Of a stretch of DNA of 64,000 nt, positions 17,878 to 26,248 are shown piece by piece. The notes under the pieces were generated by a model. It made no database searches and was not told where the DNA came from. It saw only the letters and a list, made by a program, of their open reading frames with translations. This DNA is from Arthrobacter sp. fls2-241-R2A-200 (lineage in GTDB: Bacteria > Actinomycetota > Actinomycetes > Actinomycetales > Micrococcaceae). Location of the stretch: the NCBI RefSeq assembly GCF_030209745.1, contig NZ_JARVRJ010000007.1, forward strand, positions 62,001 to 126,000. The letters run 5' to 3'. The first letter of the stretch is position 1; each line of letters starts with the position of its first letter. Both the position numbers and the translations under genes were made by a program.

Positions 17878-18762
17878 ATGTTCCCCGTCCCGGCACCCCC
17901 GGTTCGCCACCAGCAGTTGCTCGTCACCATTTTCGGTCTTTATGGCAGGAATGCGGGCGATGCGTTGCCGGTCTCGGCGTTGATCGCGATGCTGGGCTCA
18001 CTGGGTTATGACGCGCCAGGAGTGAGGTCCTCGGTGTCCCGGTTGAAGTCCAAGGGCGTCTTGAAGAGCGTGCGCGAGGACGGGATCGCCAAGTACAAGA
18101 TCGCGGAGTCCGTGAGCGATGTATTCCGTGAAGGGGACCGGAGGATTTTCGCACCAGAGCCACCAGCCCCTGTGGACACATGGGTCCTGGCCGTTTTTTC
18201 GGTGCCGGAATCGATGCGTAACCGTAGGCATCAGTTGCGTTCAGCTTTGGCCGGACTCGGATTCGGCTCCGTCGCCAACGGTGTATGGATCGCGCCGGCG
18301 CACAAGCTGGAGCAGGCCCGGGAACGGCTGATGGCCAACGGGCTCATCGAGTTCGTGGACCTGTTCCGCAGTGATTACGTCTTTGACGGGCCCATGCGGC
18401 CCAAAATTTCAGAGTGGTGGGATCTTAAGGAACTCGATGAGCAGTTCACCGAGTTCCTCGCGCTGTACGAGGGCGCGGAGCAACAGTGGGTTGAACGGGT
18501 AGGCGAGGATCCGGAGGCTGCCTTGGCGGCCTCCACAGAGGAGCTGCGAAGGGACGCGTTCCGCTACTACATCCCTATGTTGACCATGTGGCGCCGGTTC
18601 CCGTATCGCGACCCAAACCTGCCCACCGACTACCTTCCGCCGGACTGGCACGGCCCGGCAGTCCGCAGGATCTTCCTGGGAGTGCATCGCCTGGCAGCTC
18701 CCTTGGCCGCCGCCCACGCCCATAACGTCATCACCGAAGCTCTTGATCCGGTGGTTGCCTGA
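17878..18762 (+). CDS. PaaX-family transcriptional regulator
   Basis: 294-aa regulator: N-terminal PaaX winged helix (residues about 10-80, SALIAMLGSLGYDAPGVRSSVSRLKSKGVL), the Cas2-like middle domain (TWVLAVFSVPESMRNRRHQLRSALAGLGFGSVANGVWIAP) and the C-terminal PaaX_C domain. The family classically represses phenylacetyl-CoA catabolism, but no paa genes are in this window, and many actinobacterial members control other routes. The frame opens at 17752; ATG 17878 after AAAGAGGA gives the normal length. The 3' end overlaps the VOC gene on the other strand by 32 bases. Confidence 0.8.
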   Translation: MFPVPAPPVRHQQLLVTIFGLYGRNAGDALPVSALIAMLGSLGYDAPGVRSSVSRLKSKGVLKSVREDGIAKYKIAESVSDVFREGDRRIFAPEPPAPVDTWVLAVFSVPESMRNRRHQLRSALAGLGFGSVANGVWIAPAHKLEQARERLMANGLIEFVDLFRSDYVFDGPMRPKISEWWDLKELDEQFTEFLALYEGAEQQWVERVGEDPEAALAASTEELRRDAFRYYIPMLTMWRRFPYRDPNLPTDYLPPDWHGPAVRRIFLGVHRLAAPLAAAHAHNVITEALDPVVA

Positions 18763-19557
18763 AAAACCGGCTGCTGTGTGGAGCGTCGGTAACACCGAAT
18801 ACTTCGCCCTGGGGAGCTTGGACTATCGCCGTACGTCCGAGCGGCCCCTCCGTGAGGGGTTCCAGCAGCTTGGAACCACGTTCCGTAGCCATGCGGACCG
18901 TGGCCTCAACGTCGTCGCTGGCGAACCAAGTAAGCCAGTGCCATGGGCTGGGTCCACGGGCGACACGCACTGCAAGCCAGCTACCTCCCTGCCGTCATGG
19001 GGCCTGCGGATGGCGGCATAGGGGCGGTCCTCCGCAGGGATTTCCTGGTAGCTATGGCCGAACACCTCTGCGTAAAAGGAGCGCGCTGCGGGATAGCTCA
19101 GCGTTCGGAGTTCGTTCCAGCACAGCGAACCGTGCTCGTTGACGCGTTCTGCCCCGATGTGCGTTCCTGCTTGCCAAACTCCGAACGCCGCCCCGGCGGT
19201 GTCTTCGGCCAGAGCCGTCCGGACCGAAGTGGTGACGTCGCATGGGTGTGCCGTTACCCGTCCGCCAGCGGCCTCGATCTTCCTCGCCGTGACACCGGCA
19301 TCGTCAGTGGCGAGGAATGTTGTCCAGCCCGCTCGGTCCTGCCGGAGGCCGATCCCCGCCACTGCGCGGCCGCCGAGATGTGCCAGGAGATAATCCTCGA
19401 CCGCAGTGCCGCCCCCGAACTCCCGGAATTGACCGCCGGGCAGGAACTGCCATCCGAAGAGGTCTGCGTAGAAGCCCTTTGCCGCTTCGAGGTCCTGAAC
19501 TCCCAGATCCACCCACATAGGAGTCCCCGCGGGCCAGTTCGAGATCTTGGTGGACAC
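18731..19557 (-). pseudogene. two-domain VOC (glyoxalase-like) protein, frameshifted
   Basis: The minus strand encodes STKISNWPAGTPMWVDLGVQ and a first VOC domain, then a second VOC domain (ELRTLSYPAARSFYAEVFG) up to REVAGLQ. After that the frame is lost, and the remaining part (PSPWHWLTWFASDDVEATV ... GRTAIVQAPQGEVFGVTDAP) continues in another frame. One missing base near 18968-18976 would restore a 275-aa protein. The GTG start at 19557 follows GAGGAG. Either a real inactivating mutation or a sequence error. Function of the intact family members is usually unknown. It sits directly downstream of a 16-bp tandem repeat. Confidence 0.75.
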
Positions 19558-19566
19558 GGGACTCCT

Positions 19567-19678
19567 CGAATAGGGCGCTGGTCGAATAGGGCGCTGGTCG
19601 AATAGGGCACTGCTCGAATAGGGCACTTGCCGAATCCGGCGCTTGCCGAATCCGGCGCTTGCCGAATCCGGCGCTTGC
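19567..19678. repeat. seven head-to-tail copies of a 16-bp repeat
   Basis: Seven units of exactly 16 bases start at 19567, 19583, 19599, 19615, 19631, 19647 and 19663. Units 1-4 begin CGAATAGGGC and units 5-7 begin CGAATCCGGC; all end in GCTGGT, ACTGCT, ACTTGC or GCTTGC. A degenerate eighth unit begins at 19679. The array stands nine bases upstream of the VOC start (minus strand). It has no unique spacers and is not a CRISPR; it may be a hypervariable microsatellite or a stacked binding site. Confidence 0.9.
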
Positions 19679-19794
19679 CGAACTGGCAGGGGGCGACTGC
19701 TTCCCGGGGGGCCCGATGCGCCGAACGCCCAAGGAAGCAGTCACCAATAAAGTGCACAAACGGCCCTATTTATGACACGGTTTTGTCCCGAAAT

Positions 19795-20436
19795 TTAGAC
19801 GGTTCGCGTCGCCTTGGCGAGGTTCTCACGCAGCTCGTCGGCATTTTGGCGGATCACGTAGGCGGGGCGGTCGCGCTCAACCCGCCAGCTGTCCTCGAGG
19901 GGGCCGATGTTGACTGTGTCGAAGCCGAATTCGTCATAAAGCTTGGTGACCAGTTCCGCGGCCTCCGGGAAGTCGCTGGCCGTAGCCAAGGCACGACGAT
20001 TCGGGGTTCCGGCCGGCGCGCCGTCGGTGGTGATGTCCTTGGCATAGATGTGGTTAAAACCCTTGGCCACCTTGGATGCCGGAAGGTGCTTCTGGAGCAG
20101 TCCCGAGGTAGTTGCTTCGCCGTTGTCCAACTCCGGGATACGGCCATCGCGCTCCCAGTAGTAGTTGTTGGTATCCACCACGATCTTGCCCTCAAGGGGC
20201 CCCACCGGAATGCTTCCATAGTTCTTCAGTGGAACGGTCACGACGGCGAAATCACCGGCCGCTGCGGCCTCCGCGGCCGTTACGGCTCGGGCGCGAGGCC
20301 CTAGTTCTGCCACCAGGTCACTGAGGGTTTCCGGTCCCCGTGAGTTGCTGATGACGACGTCGTAGCCGAGTTCCACGGCCTTGCGTGCCAGCTGGCTGCC
20401 AATGTGTCCTGCTCCGATAATTCCAATTGTTGTCAT
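19795..20436 (-). CDS. NADPH-dependent F420 reductase-like (NADP oxidoreductase) protein
   Basis: 213-aa Rossmann protein with the nucleotide motif GIIGAGHIGSQLARKA at the N terminus, SNSRGPETLSDLVAELG after the second strand (the Ser/Asn/Arg cluster fits NADP), and AVVTVPLKNYGSIP. It belongs to the coenzyme F420-dependent NADP oxidoreductase-like family, whose bacterial members often act without proof of F420 use. The start MTTIGIIGAGHIG at 20436 follows GGCAGGATC. It is convergent with nothing nearby; divergent from the DUF1508 gene. Confidence 0.8.
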   Translation of the reverse strand: MTTIGIIGAGHIGSQLARKAVELGYDVVISNSRGPETLSDLVAELGPRARAVTAAEAAAAGDFAVVTVPLKNYGSIPVGPLEGKIVVDTNNYYWERDGRIPELDNGEATTSGLLQKHLPASKVAKGFNHIYAKDITTDGAPAGTPNRRALATASDFPEAAELVTKLYDEFGFDTVNIGPLEDSWRVERDRPAYVIRQNADELRENLAKATRTV

Positions 20437-20526
20437 GATCCTGCCAACACCGTCCGTCGCGCAGGTATTTCCCGCGGTCTCCCGGAGCCCAACGCAGGCG
20501 GTAGGCCGCCGTCGTTCGGGTTATAC

Positions 20527-20538
20527 TAAGTAGTCTTA
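20527..20538. promoter_or_regulatory. TAAG-N4-CTTA palindrome, copy 2
   Basis: TAAGTAGTCTTA with flanking AC and CT lies 35 bases before the preferred GTG start (20574) of the DUF1508 gene. Because an ATG at 20541 would start just two bases after it, the palindrome also supports the later start. Confidence 0.5.
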
Positions 20539-20573
20539 CTATGCAGATTGTCATCAAAGGCGAGGAGGTTTGG

Positions 20574-20843
20574 GTGGCTGGACATTTGGAATTGGTCGAT
20601 ACCCCTGACGGGGGTTACAGGATTCTCATGGTGGATGCTGAGGACACCTTGATGGGGCTTTCGAAGCGTTATGCGTCAGTGGATGAGGCCGCCAGGGGAG
20701 TCGAAGCCATCCGGGAGGTGGCCGGGACGGGACTGCTCAGCAGAGCGTCATCGGAACGGTATGCGGTACTCATGTTGGAGGAGCCTGAGATTGACTCGGC
20801 TCTGGCGGGGCAGGCCCCGCGCGCACGCGTGGAGGTGGGCTAG
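20574..20843 (+). CDS. DUF1508 (YegP-like) small protein
   Basis: 89-aa protein HLELVDTPDGGYRILMVDA ... LMGLSKRYASVDEAARGVEAIREV, matching the DUF1508/YegP pattern in which an oxidised or stress-related role is suspected but unproved. The frame starts with ATG at 20541, but GTG 20574 has GAGGAGG at good distance and gives a start at the conserved region. It is followed two bases later by the HAD gene, so the two are likely co-transcribed. Confidence 0.65.
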   Translation: MAGHLELVDTPDGGYRILMVDAEDTLMGLSKRYASVDEAARGVEAIREVAGTGLLSRASSERYAVLMLEEPEIDSALAGQAPRARVEVG

Positions 20844-20845
20844 GA

Positions 20846-21601
20846 ATGGCAGAGTCAAAGTCCGGCAAAGCTACCCCAACCGCAGGAAAACGGCGCGGCG
20901 TCCTCTTCGATGTGGATGGAACGCTGATCGACTCCAGCTACTTCCACGCAATGGCTTGGTGGCAAGCCTTCCGCCGGGAGGGCCTGGACGTCCAGATGTC
21001 CGCCATCCATCGCTGCGTGGGAATGGGCGGGGACAAGTTGATCCAAGCCCTGGTTCCGGGTTGCTCAGAGGACATGCAGGAAGACTTGAAGTCCGCCCAT
21101 GGCGCTGTGTTCTCGACCTTTTGGCCCGCGCTGCGGACCTTCGATGCTGCCCGGGAGCTGTTGTCCGCGATCTCGGAGTCCGGCTTGGCTGTGGGTCTGG
21201 CGTCCTCTGCCCAGGAACGCGACCTTGAGGTGAGCAGGCAGCTTCTCGACGGCGGATCCTCCAGCGGCGAATCCTCCGACGGCGGCGGAGCTGCCATCGA
21301 TGCTTGGACCAGCTCCAACGATGCCAAGGAAAGCAAACCTGAGCCGGACATCCTCCTGGCGTGCCTGGAAAAGCTGGAGCTCAGCCCCGAAGATGTCGTT
21401 TTCGTTGGGGACGCGGTGTGGGACGTGAAGGCCGGCGCCGCAATCGGGGTGCCCGTGATCGGCTTGCTGTGCGGTGGAATCAGCGAGGCGGAGCTGCGCG
21501 AAGCAGGTGCCGCAGAGGTCTATGACAACCCGCGGCACCTGCTCGAGCAGTTGGAATCCAGCATCATTGGGCGGCTGACCGAGGGGCAGCCCGGCGCTTA
21601 G
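20846..21601 (+). CDS. HAD-superfamily hydrolase
   Basis: 251-aa phosphatase-like protein. Motif I is FDVDGTLIDS (nucleophile Asp22, acid/base Asp24), motif II lies in LASSAQ, motif III Lys in ESKPEPDI and motif IV in VFVGDAVWDVKAG. The N-terminal cap contains HAMAWWQAFRREG. A Ser/Gly-rich insertion (GGSSSGESSDGGGA, near residues 136-149) separates motif II from motif III and is not typical of the family. Substrate unknown; related proteins act on sugar phosphates or phosphoglycolate. Stop codon overlaps the next gene, which is on the other strand. Confidence 0.8.
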   Translation: MAESKSGKATPTAGKRRGVLFDVDGTLIDSSYFHAMAWWQAFRREGLDVQMSAIHRCVGMGGDKLIQALVPGCSEDMQEDLKSAHGAVFSTFWPALRTFDAARELLSAISESGLAVGLASSAQERDLEVSRQLLDGGSSSGESSDGGGAAIDAWTSSNDAKESKPEPDILLACLEKLELSPEDVVFVGDAVWDVKAGAAIGVPVIGLLCGGISEAELREAGAAEVYDNPRHLLEQLESSIIGRLTEGQPGA

Positions 21602-21969
21602 CGGCGGCGATCCGTCAGTCCTTTATCCTTGGGACGCCGGTTCCGCACCGTCCAAATGATGATGCCGATAATGATGATGGCTGCCGCGATAGCCAAAATC
21701 CACGGCACCACGTCTGTCCGTTGTTGTTGCTGCTGGCCGGTCTCTCCCGTGCCCGGGTTGTTGGGTCCGGTGCTTCCGCCGGTGGACGGGCTGGGCGCGT
21801 CTGAGTCGGATGCGCTGGTCGTCGCTGTAGGGGAGCTGCTGGGTGTTGCGCTGGCGGCGGTGACATGGCCCTGAGTCGAGACGGCGGCGTCGGCCGCAAC
21901 AGCCGTAGCGGCCATCGACCCGGAGAACAGGGCCAATGCCAGGGTGGTCATGGCTAGTCTACGAAGCAT
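21598..21969 (-). CDS. small secreted or membrane-anchored protein, Ser/Thr-rich
   Basis: 123 aa: signal peptide (MLRRLAMTTLALALFSGSMAATAVAADA), a Ser/Thr/Pro/Gly-rich linker (residues about 30-80, with QQQQQ), then one membrane helix (VVPWILAIAAAIIIIGIIIW) and a positive tail (RNRRPKDKGLTDRRR). So it is probably tethered with its linker outside the cell. No function recognised. ATG 21969 follows AAGGAGAAACG. A TTAGTAAG...CTGACTAA palindrome lies 45 bases upstream. Confidence 0.7.
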   Translation of the reverse strand: MLRRLAMTTLALALFSGSMAATAVAADAAVSTQGHVTAASATPSSSPTATTSASDSDAPSPSTGGSTGPNNPGTGETGQQQQQRTDVVPWILAIAAAIIIIGIIIWTVRNRRPKDKGLTDRRR

Positions 21970-22013
21970 CGTTTCTCCTTGGTGAGGGTGTGTCCGAGCA
22001 TCACTTATATTAG

Positions 22014-22025
22014 TAAGCATACTGA
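22014..22025. promoter_or_regulatory. TAAG-N4-CTGA palindrome, copy 3
   Basis: TAAGCATACTGA sits inside a longer imperfect palindrome from TTAGTAAG to CTGACTAA (22010-22029), with arms matching at 7 of 8 positions. It is 45 bases upstream of the minus-strand gene starting at 21969 and downstream-facing to the reductase gene end at 22050. Confidence 0.5.
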
Positions 22026-22049
22026 CTAAACCATGAATTGCGGAGAAAA

Positions 22050-22661
22050 CTAACGGTTCAGCTTGTCACTGTCCGGTTCCGGGTCACCGATATGGCCCGG
22101 AGCGTTGGCCGCGAGGACCCGCTGCACGAAAGCGCTGTATTCCTCCATGAAGTGGCGCAGCAGACCTGCGGTGGCCTCGTCCTTTACTGAACCGTCGTCG
22201 TCGTAGGCATCCGCGACAAAGCGGATGTAGGCCTCGGGGGCATTCAGCTGCGGTGCGTCAAGGAAGCTTAAAACGCTTCGCATGGACGACTGCATGACCG
22301 CCGTGCCAATACCGCCAGGCGATGCGCCGATGATCCCGGTAGGTTTGCGTGCGAACGAATTGGTGCCCCAGGGGCGGGAGCCCCAATCGATGGCATTCTT
22401 CAGCGCGCCCGGGATGGAACGGTTGTATTCGGGCGAGATGAACAAGATACCGTCGGACGCTGCGATGGCATCCTTCAGGTCCTTCCCCACTTGGGGAAAG
22501 TCGCCGTCGTAGTCGGAGCTGTAAAGAGGGAGATCCTTGATGGCGATCTCGTGGAATTCCAACTCGGGCGGGGACACGCTGATGAGGGCCCGCGACAGGA
22601 CGCGGTTGATGGATGTGCTGGACAAACTTCCGACGAAATAGCCGATCTTGAACGTTTCCAC
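22050..22661 (-). CDS. NADPH-dependent FMN reductase family protein
   Basis: 203-aa flavodoxin-like reductase: KIGYFVGSLSSTSINRVL (FMN phosphate loop), PLYSSDYDGDFP, ILFISPEYNRSIPGALKNAIDWGSRPWG (conserved flavin-contacting segment) and IGASPGGIGTAVMQSSMRS. Members reduce FMN, quinones, azo dyes or chromate. I chose GTG 22661 (METFKIGYFVG) with AAGGAA upstream; a TTG at 22736 would add 25 residues of low-complexity sequence. Divergent from pntAA. Confidence 0.8.
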   Translation of the reverse strand: METFKIGYFVGSLSSTSINRVLSRALISVSPPELEFHEIAIKDLPLYSSDYDGDFPQVGKDLKDAIAASDGILFISPEYNRSIPGALKNAIDWGSRPWGTNSFARKPTGIIGASPGGIGTAVMQSSMRSVLSFLDAPQLNAPEAYIRFVADAYDDDGSVKDEATAGLLRHFMEEYSAFVQRVLAANAPGHIGDPEPDSDKLNR

Positions 22662-22843
22662 GGGGGCGTTCCTTCCCGACGGCACGGCCGGAACCGGCTC
22701 GTCGACGGTGTGGCGGCTGGTTGCCTCCAGCTTCAACTGACCCTAGTTGACTTGTGCACATAGCGCAGCCCCCTACTCCCGTCCCGCTCCGCGCAGTCAT
22801 AGACTCATGCCAACTGGTTCGGGTTGCGGAAGAGGGGTGGCGG

Positions 22844-24010
22844 GTGAAGGCAGGCGTAGCACGTGAAGCGCTCGACGGCGAGCGTCGCGTCGCGGCGACG
22901 CCCGAGACGGTCAAGCAACTGACGGGGTTGGGATTGGCAGTTGAAATCGAGTCCGGCGCAGGCCTCGCCGCGGGCCACAGCGACAGCGATTACCGGCACG
23001 CCGGCGCTTCGGTGGTGCAAGGCTTGGACCTCGGGACGCTCGACCTCTATTGCCACGTACGTCCCATGGAACCTTCGACGGCGGCGGCTCTTCACAGGGG
23101 CGCCGTCACCGTGGGCCTGGGATCGCCGTCGTCGGAATTGCCCACTGTCCGCGCCCTCGCCCGCGGCGGGGTGACCGCGTTTGCTCTGGAACTGGTTCCG
23201 CGCATCTCGCGTGCGCAGTCAATGGATGCCCTGACCTCCCAAGCCTTGGTTGCGGGCTATCGCTGTGTCCTGGAGGCCGCAACACGCTTACCGAGGTTCT
23301 TTCCGCTGTACATGACAGCTGCCGGCACCATTCCACCGGCCCGGGTGCTGGTTTTGGGCGTGGGGGTTGCCGGTCTGCAGGCGATTGGCACGGCCAAGAG
23401 GCTCGGGGCCAGGGTATCGGCGAATGACATCCGGCCTTCATCTGCGGACGAGGTAGCTTCCATGGGGGGAACCTTCATCAAGCTGGACCTGGAGACAGCG
23501 GAGGCTTCGGGCGGATACGCGCGTGAACTGAGCGCAGATCGTGGAGCCCTCCAGCGGGCACTCTTGGCTCCGCATGTGGCCCAGTCGGACGTCCTGATCA
23601 CCACCGCCGCGGTCCCGGGAAGGCGGGCCCCGCTCCTGGTGAGCCGCGAGATGGTGCAGGGCATGCGTCCGGGATCAGTGGTGGTGGACCTCGCGGCAGA
23701 ATCCGGAGGGAACGTTGAAGGGAGCATCCCGGGGGAGGATATTTCCATTACTACCGCGGATGGCTGTGGCGCGGTCACGCTGGTGGGGATGAGGGACGCT
23801 GCGTCGGCCATGCCCGCAGACGCGTCGCGGCTCTACGCCAAGAACGTTGCCAACCTGGTCGCGTTGATCACCAAGGATGGAGTTGTCGCGCCGGACTTCG
23901 GTGACGAAGTGGTGGCGGGTACCTGCCTAACCTACGACGGCGAGGTGCGGCACGAACCCACCCGGGCGGCGTTGCTTACCCTCGGCGACCCCGAGACCAG
24001 GGTGGGCTGA
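22844..24010 (+). CDS. pntAA: NAD(P) transhydrogenase, alpha subunit part 1
   Basis: 388-aa soluble NAD(H)-binding domain I of proton-translocating transhydrogenase. It has the alanine-dehydrogenase/PNT N-terminal domain (REALDGERRVAATPETVKQL), the nucleotide-binding GVGVAGLQAIGTAKRLGA and the mobile-loop region further on (LAAESGGNVEGS). In this three-part form the membrane part is a separate gene (pntAB). GTG 22844 behind AAGAGGGG is the start; the open frame upstream lacks homology. The stop overlaps the pntAB ATG (TGATGG). Confidence 0.9.
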   Translation: MKAGVAREALDGERRVAATPETVKQLTGLGLAVEIESGAGLAAGHSDSDYRHAGASVVQGLDLGTLDLYCHVRPMEPSTAAALHRGAVTVGLGSPSSELPTVRALARGGVTAFALELVPRISRAQSMDALTSQALVAGYRCVLEAATRLPRFFPLYMTAAGTIPPARVLVLGVGVAGLQAIGTAKRLGARVSANDIRPSSADEVASMGGTFIKLDLETAEASGGYARELSADRGALQRALLAPHVAQSDVLITTAAVPGRRAPLLVSREMVQGMRPGSVVVDLAAESGGNVEGSIPGEDISITTADGCGAVTLVGMRDAASAMPADASRLYAKNVANLVALITKDGVVAPDFGDEVVAGTCLTYDGEVRHEPTRAALLTLGDPETRVG

Positions 24011-24345
24011 TGGACGGCATGAGCTTGTTGACCATCACCGTGCTCGCGGTGTTCGTCGGCTTCGAGGTAGTTTCCAAAGTGTCCAGCACACTGCACACCC
24101 CCTTGATGTCCGGCGCCAACGCCATCCACGGCATCATCCTGGTGGGCGCCATCATCGTGGCCGGCCAAGCCATAGAGCCCCCTGTGCTGGTGGTGGCTTT
24201 GGTGGCTGTGGTGCTGGCAACGGCAAACCTGGTGGGTGGCTTCGTGGTGACCGACCGCATGCTCGAGATGTTCCGCGGAAGGGGCCGGCCGCCGTCGTCT
24301 GCCGGATCAAGCGCCGAAACCCGGGGTAAGGAGCCGCGCCCGTGA
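24010..24345 (+). CDS. pntAB: NAD(P) transhydrogenase, alpha subunit part 2 (membrane)
   Basis: 111-aa membrane subunit with three hydrophobic helices (LLTITVLAVFVGFEVVSKV, AIHGIILVGAIIVAGQ, PVLVVALVAVVLATANLVGGFVV), which is the expected topology for the short PntA2 component. The TPLMSGANAIHGI segment is highly conserved in the family. It overlaps pntAA by one base and pntB by four bases, so the three are translationally coupled. Confidence 0.92.
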   Translation: MDGMSLLTITVLAVFVGFEVVSKVSSTLHTPLMSGANAIHGIILVGAIIVAGQAIEPPVLVVALVAVVLATANLVGGFVVTDRMLEMFRGRGRPPSSAGSSAETRGKEPRP

Positions 24346-25715
24346 CGCTACTCAGCCCCACCTGGACGGCGCTTCTATACCTTGTCGCTGCGGCTTGCTT
24401 CATCGTCGCCCTGAAGGGACTGAACTCGCCCCGAACGGCCCGTCGCGGCAACCTCATCGGCGCCTTGGGTGCGTTCCTGGCCGTGGTGACGGTGTTCGTT
24501 TCAGCGAGGGTGGAGAACATCCCGTGGATCATTGCCGCAATGGCCGTGGGAGCCGGTGTTGCGGCCCCGGTGGCCAGGCGGGTTCAGATGACCCAAATGC
24601 CGCAGCTCGTCGCCTTGTTCAACGGGGTGGGCGGTGGGGCTGCAGCCCTTGTGGCTTTGCTGGAACTTCCCCATCATGACGATCCTTGGATTCGGCTGGC
24701 GGTGGTGTTTACCTTGCTCGTGGGCGCCGTGTCCTTCGCAGGTTCCGGCGTGACCTTTGCCAAACTCCAAGGTTTGATGACTACGCGCCCAGTCACGTTT
24801 CCGGGCCTTCCCGTTCTGATGGGCGCGGTATTGCTCGCCGCCGTGGCTGCGGGTGCCTCTGTCGTGTTCAGCGGCTCATCGCTGCTGGCCTTTGCCGTTC
24901 TGCTTCTCGGACTGGGGACTGGCGTCCTCCTTGTCCTCCCGGTGGGCGGCGCCGATGTCCCGATCGTCATTTCTTTGCTGAACGCATTTACCGGACTGGC
25001 CGTTGCGGCGTCGGGACTGGTGCTGGGAAATGTCCTCCTTGTGGTCGCGGGGACACTGGTCGGAGCATCAGGAACCATCCTTACCCGCGCCATGGCTGCG
25101 GCGATGGGCCGCAGCGTGGCGGGAATCCTGTTCGGGGCATTCAAGGGCGGTTCCACGGCAGGTTCCACTGCGTTGAGTGATCGCCCGGTCCGTTCCTCCA
25201 GCGCAGAAGACGTTGCTGTACTGCTGGGATATGCGCAACGGGTCATCATTGTTCCGGGGTACGGTCTGGCCGTGGCCCAAGGGCAGCACACGGCGGCAGA
25301 GTTGGCGCTTGCATTGGAAAGCCGGGGGATTGAGGTGGACTTTGCTATCCACCCAGTGGCGGGGCGGATGCCTGGCCACATGAATGTCCTGCTGGCTGAA
25401 GCCAATGTTCCGTATGAATCGCTCAAGGAAATGGGTGACATCAACCCGGAGTTTAAGACCGCGGACGTCGCCCTGGTCGTCGGGGCCAACGACGTCGTCA
25501 ACCCGGCGGCAAAAACCGTCTCCGGATCGCCGATCTACGGCATGCCAATCCTTGAGGTCGCCGACGCCCGCCAAGTGGTATTCCTCAAACGGTCCATGCG
25601 CCCCGGCTTTGCCGGCATCGAAAACGAATTGCTGTATGAGCCCCAGACCACGTTGCTGTTCGGGGACGCAAAGGAATCGCTCACCAAGGTCCTCGGAGCG
25701 GTCAAAGCCCTCTAA
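24342..25715 (+). CDS. pntB: NAD(P) transhydrogenase, beta subunit
   Basis: 457 aa: about nine membrane helices in the first 270 residues, then the NADP(H)-binding domain III, recognised by VIIVPGYGLAVAQGQHTAAELA, HPVAGRMPGHMNVLLAEA, VVGANDVVNPAA and FLKRSMRPGFAG. With PntAA and PntAB it moves hydride from NADH to NADP+ using the proton gradient, giving NADPH for, among others, the monooxygenases of this window. GTG start at 24342 overlapping pntAB. Confidence 0.93.
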   Translation: MTLLSPTWTALLYLVAAACFIVALKGLNSPRTARRGNLIGALGAFLAVVTVFVSARVENIPWIIAAMAVGAGVAAPVARRVQMTQMPQLVALFNGVGGGAAALVALLELPHHDDPWIRLAVVFTLLVGAVSFAGSGVTFAKLQGLMTTRPVTFPGLPVLMGAVLLAAVAAGASVVFSGSSLLAFAVLLLGLGTGVLLVLPVGGADVPIVISLLNAFTGLAVAASGLVLGNVLLVVAGTLVGASGTILTRAMAAAMGRSVAGILFGAFKGGSTAGSTALSDRPVRSSSAEDVAVLLGYAQRVIIVPGYGLAVAQGQHTAAELALALESRGIEVDFAIHPVAGRMPGHMNVLLAEANVPYESLKEMGDINPEFKTADVALVVGANDVVNPAAKTVSGSPIYGMPILEVADARQVVFLKRSMRPGFAGIENELLYEPQTTLLFGDAKESLTKVLGAVKAL

Positions 25716-25936
25716 GGAAGCAACCCGCCGTAGCCCGCCCGGAGTTCGGGCGGCAAACCGCGTCATGTACGGAACATCCACGGCACTCGTTCCTTGCAGG
25801 GGGCGGCCGTTGGAGCCGCGTGCTGTGATCCGCCGCCGGGCCTTCCAGTCTGACTTTGGTTGCGGACAAGACGGATGCCTAGGAGTCGATTTTGTATCAC
25901 GGGATGAAGGATTTCACGCGGGGTCCTGGCGAAAGT
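25716..25936. other. intergenic stretch after pntB
   Basis: No gene supported. Contains a short imperfect hairpin (CGTAGCCCGCCCGGAGTTCGG region, 25730-25752) soon after the pntB stop that might end transcription. Confidence 0.3.
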
Positions 25937-26143
25937 ATGCCGGGAAAGATCGTGTCCGATTGGCGGCAACTCCCGGGCCGGGTGGTTCAGGTTTGGCATT
26001 ACGATCAGCTCGTGGACGAAGGATCGGTTGAGACCGTGACCGTAGACGGCGGCATCCTTTGGTTAGAGCAAACAGGGCCAATAGAACGGCGCATGGTGGT
26101 TAAAGAGCTCGGCATAGGCCAACAGGTTCGCGTCATAGGCTGA
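25937..26143 (+). CDS. short hypothetical protein
   Basis: 68 aa, start MPGKIVSDWRQLPGRVVQVW. The frame reaches back to a TTG at 25892, but the region before Met 25937 is not protein-like. It is predicted to be a small beta-rich protein: WHYDQLVDEGSVETVTVDGGILWLEQ. Ribosome site is weak (GCGAAAG). No family recognised; kept because the composition and codon use fit coding sequence. Confidence 0.45.
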   Translation: MPGKIVSDWRQLPGRVVQVWHYDQLVDEGSVETVTVDGGILWLEQTGPIERRMVVKELGIGQQVRVIG

Positions 26144-26248
26144 ATCACCCTGCCTGGGGAGGGTCTTCCCGGGCTGTCCGCGCAAACCTAAGCTTGGGAC
26201 GGTACGGCGCTCACGCGTCGAATACCAACGTCCAAGCGAGGGTGTGCC

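Noticed and set aside
19567..19678. CRISPR-like array
   Set aside because: Units are contiguous, 16 bases long and have no spacers; no cas genes nearby.
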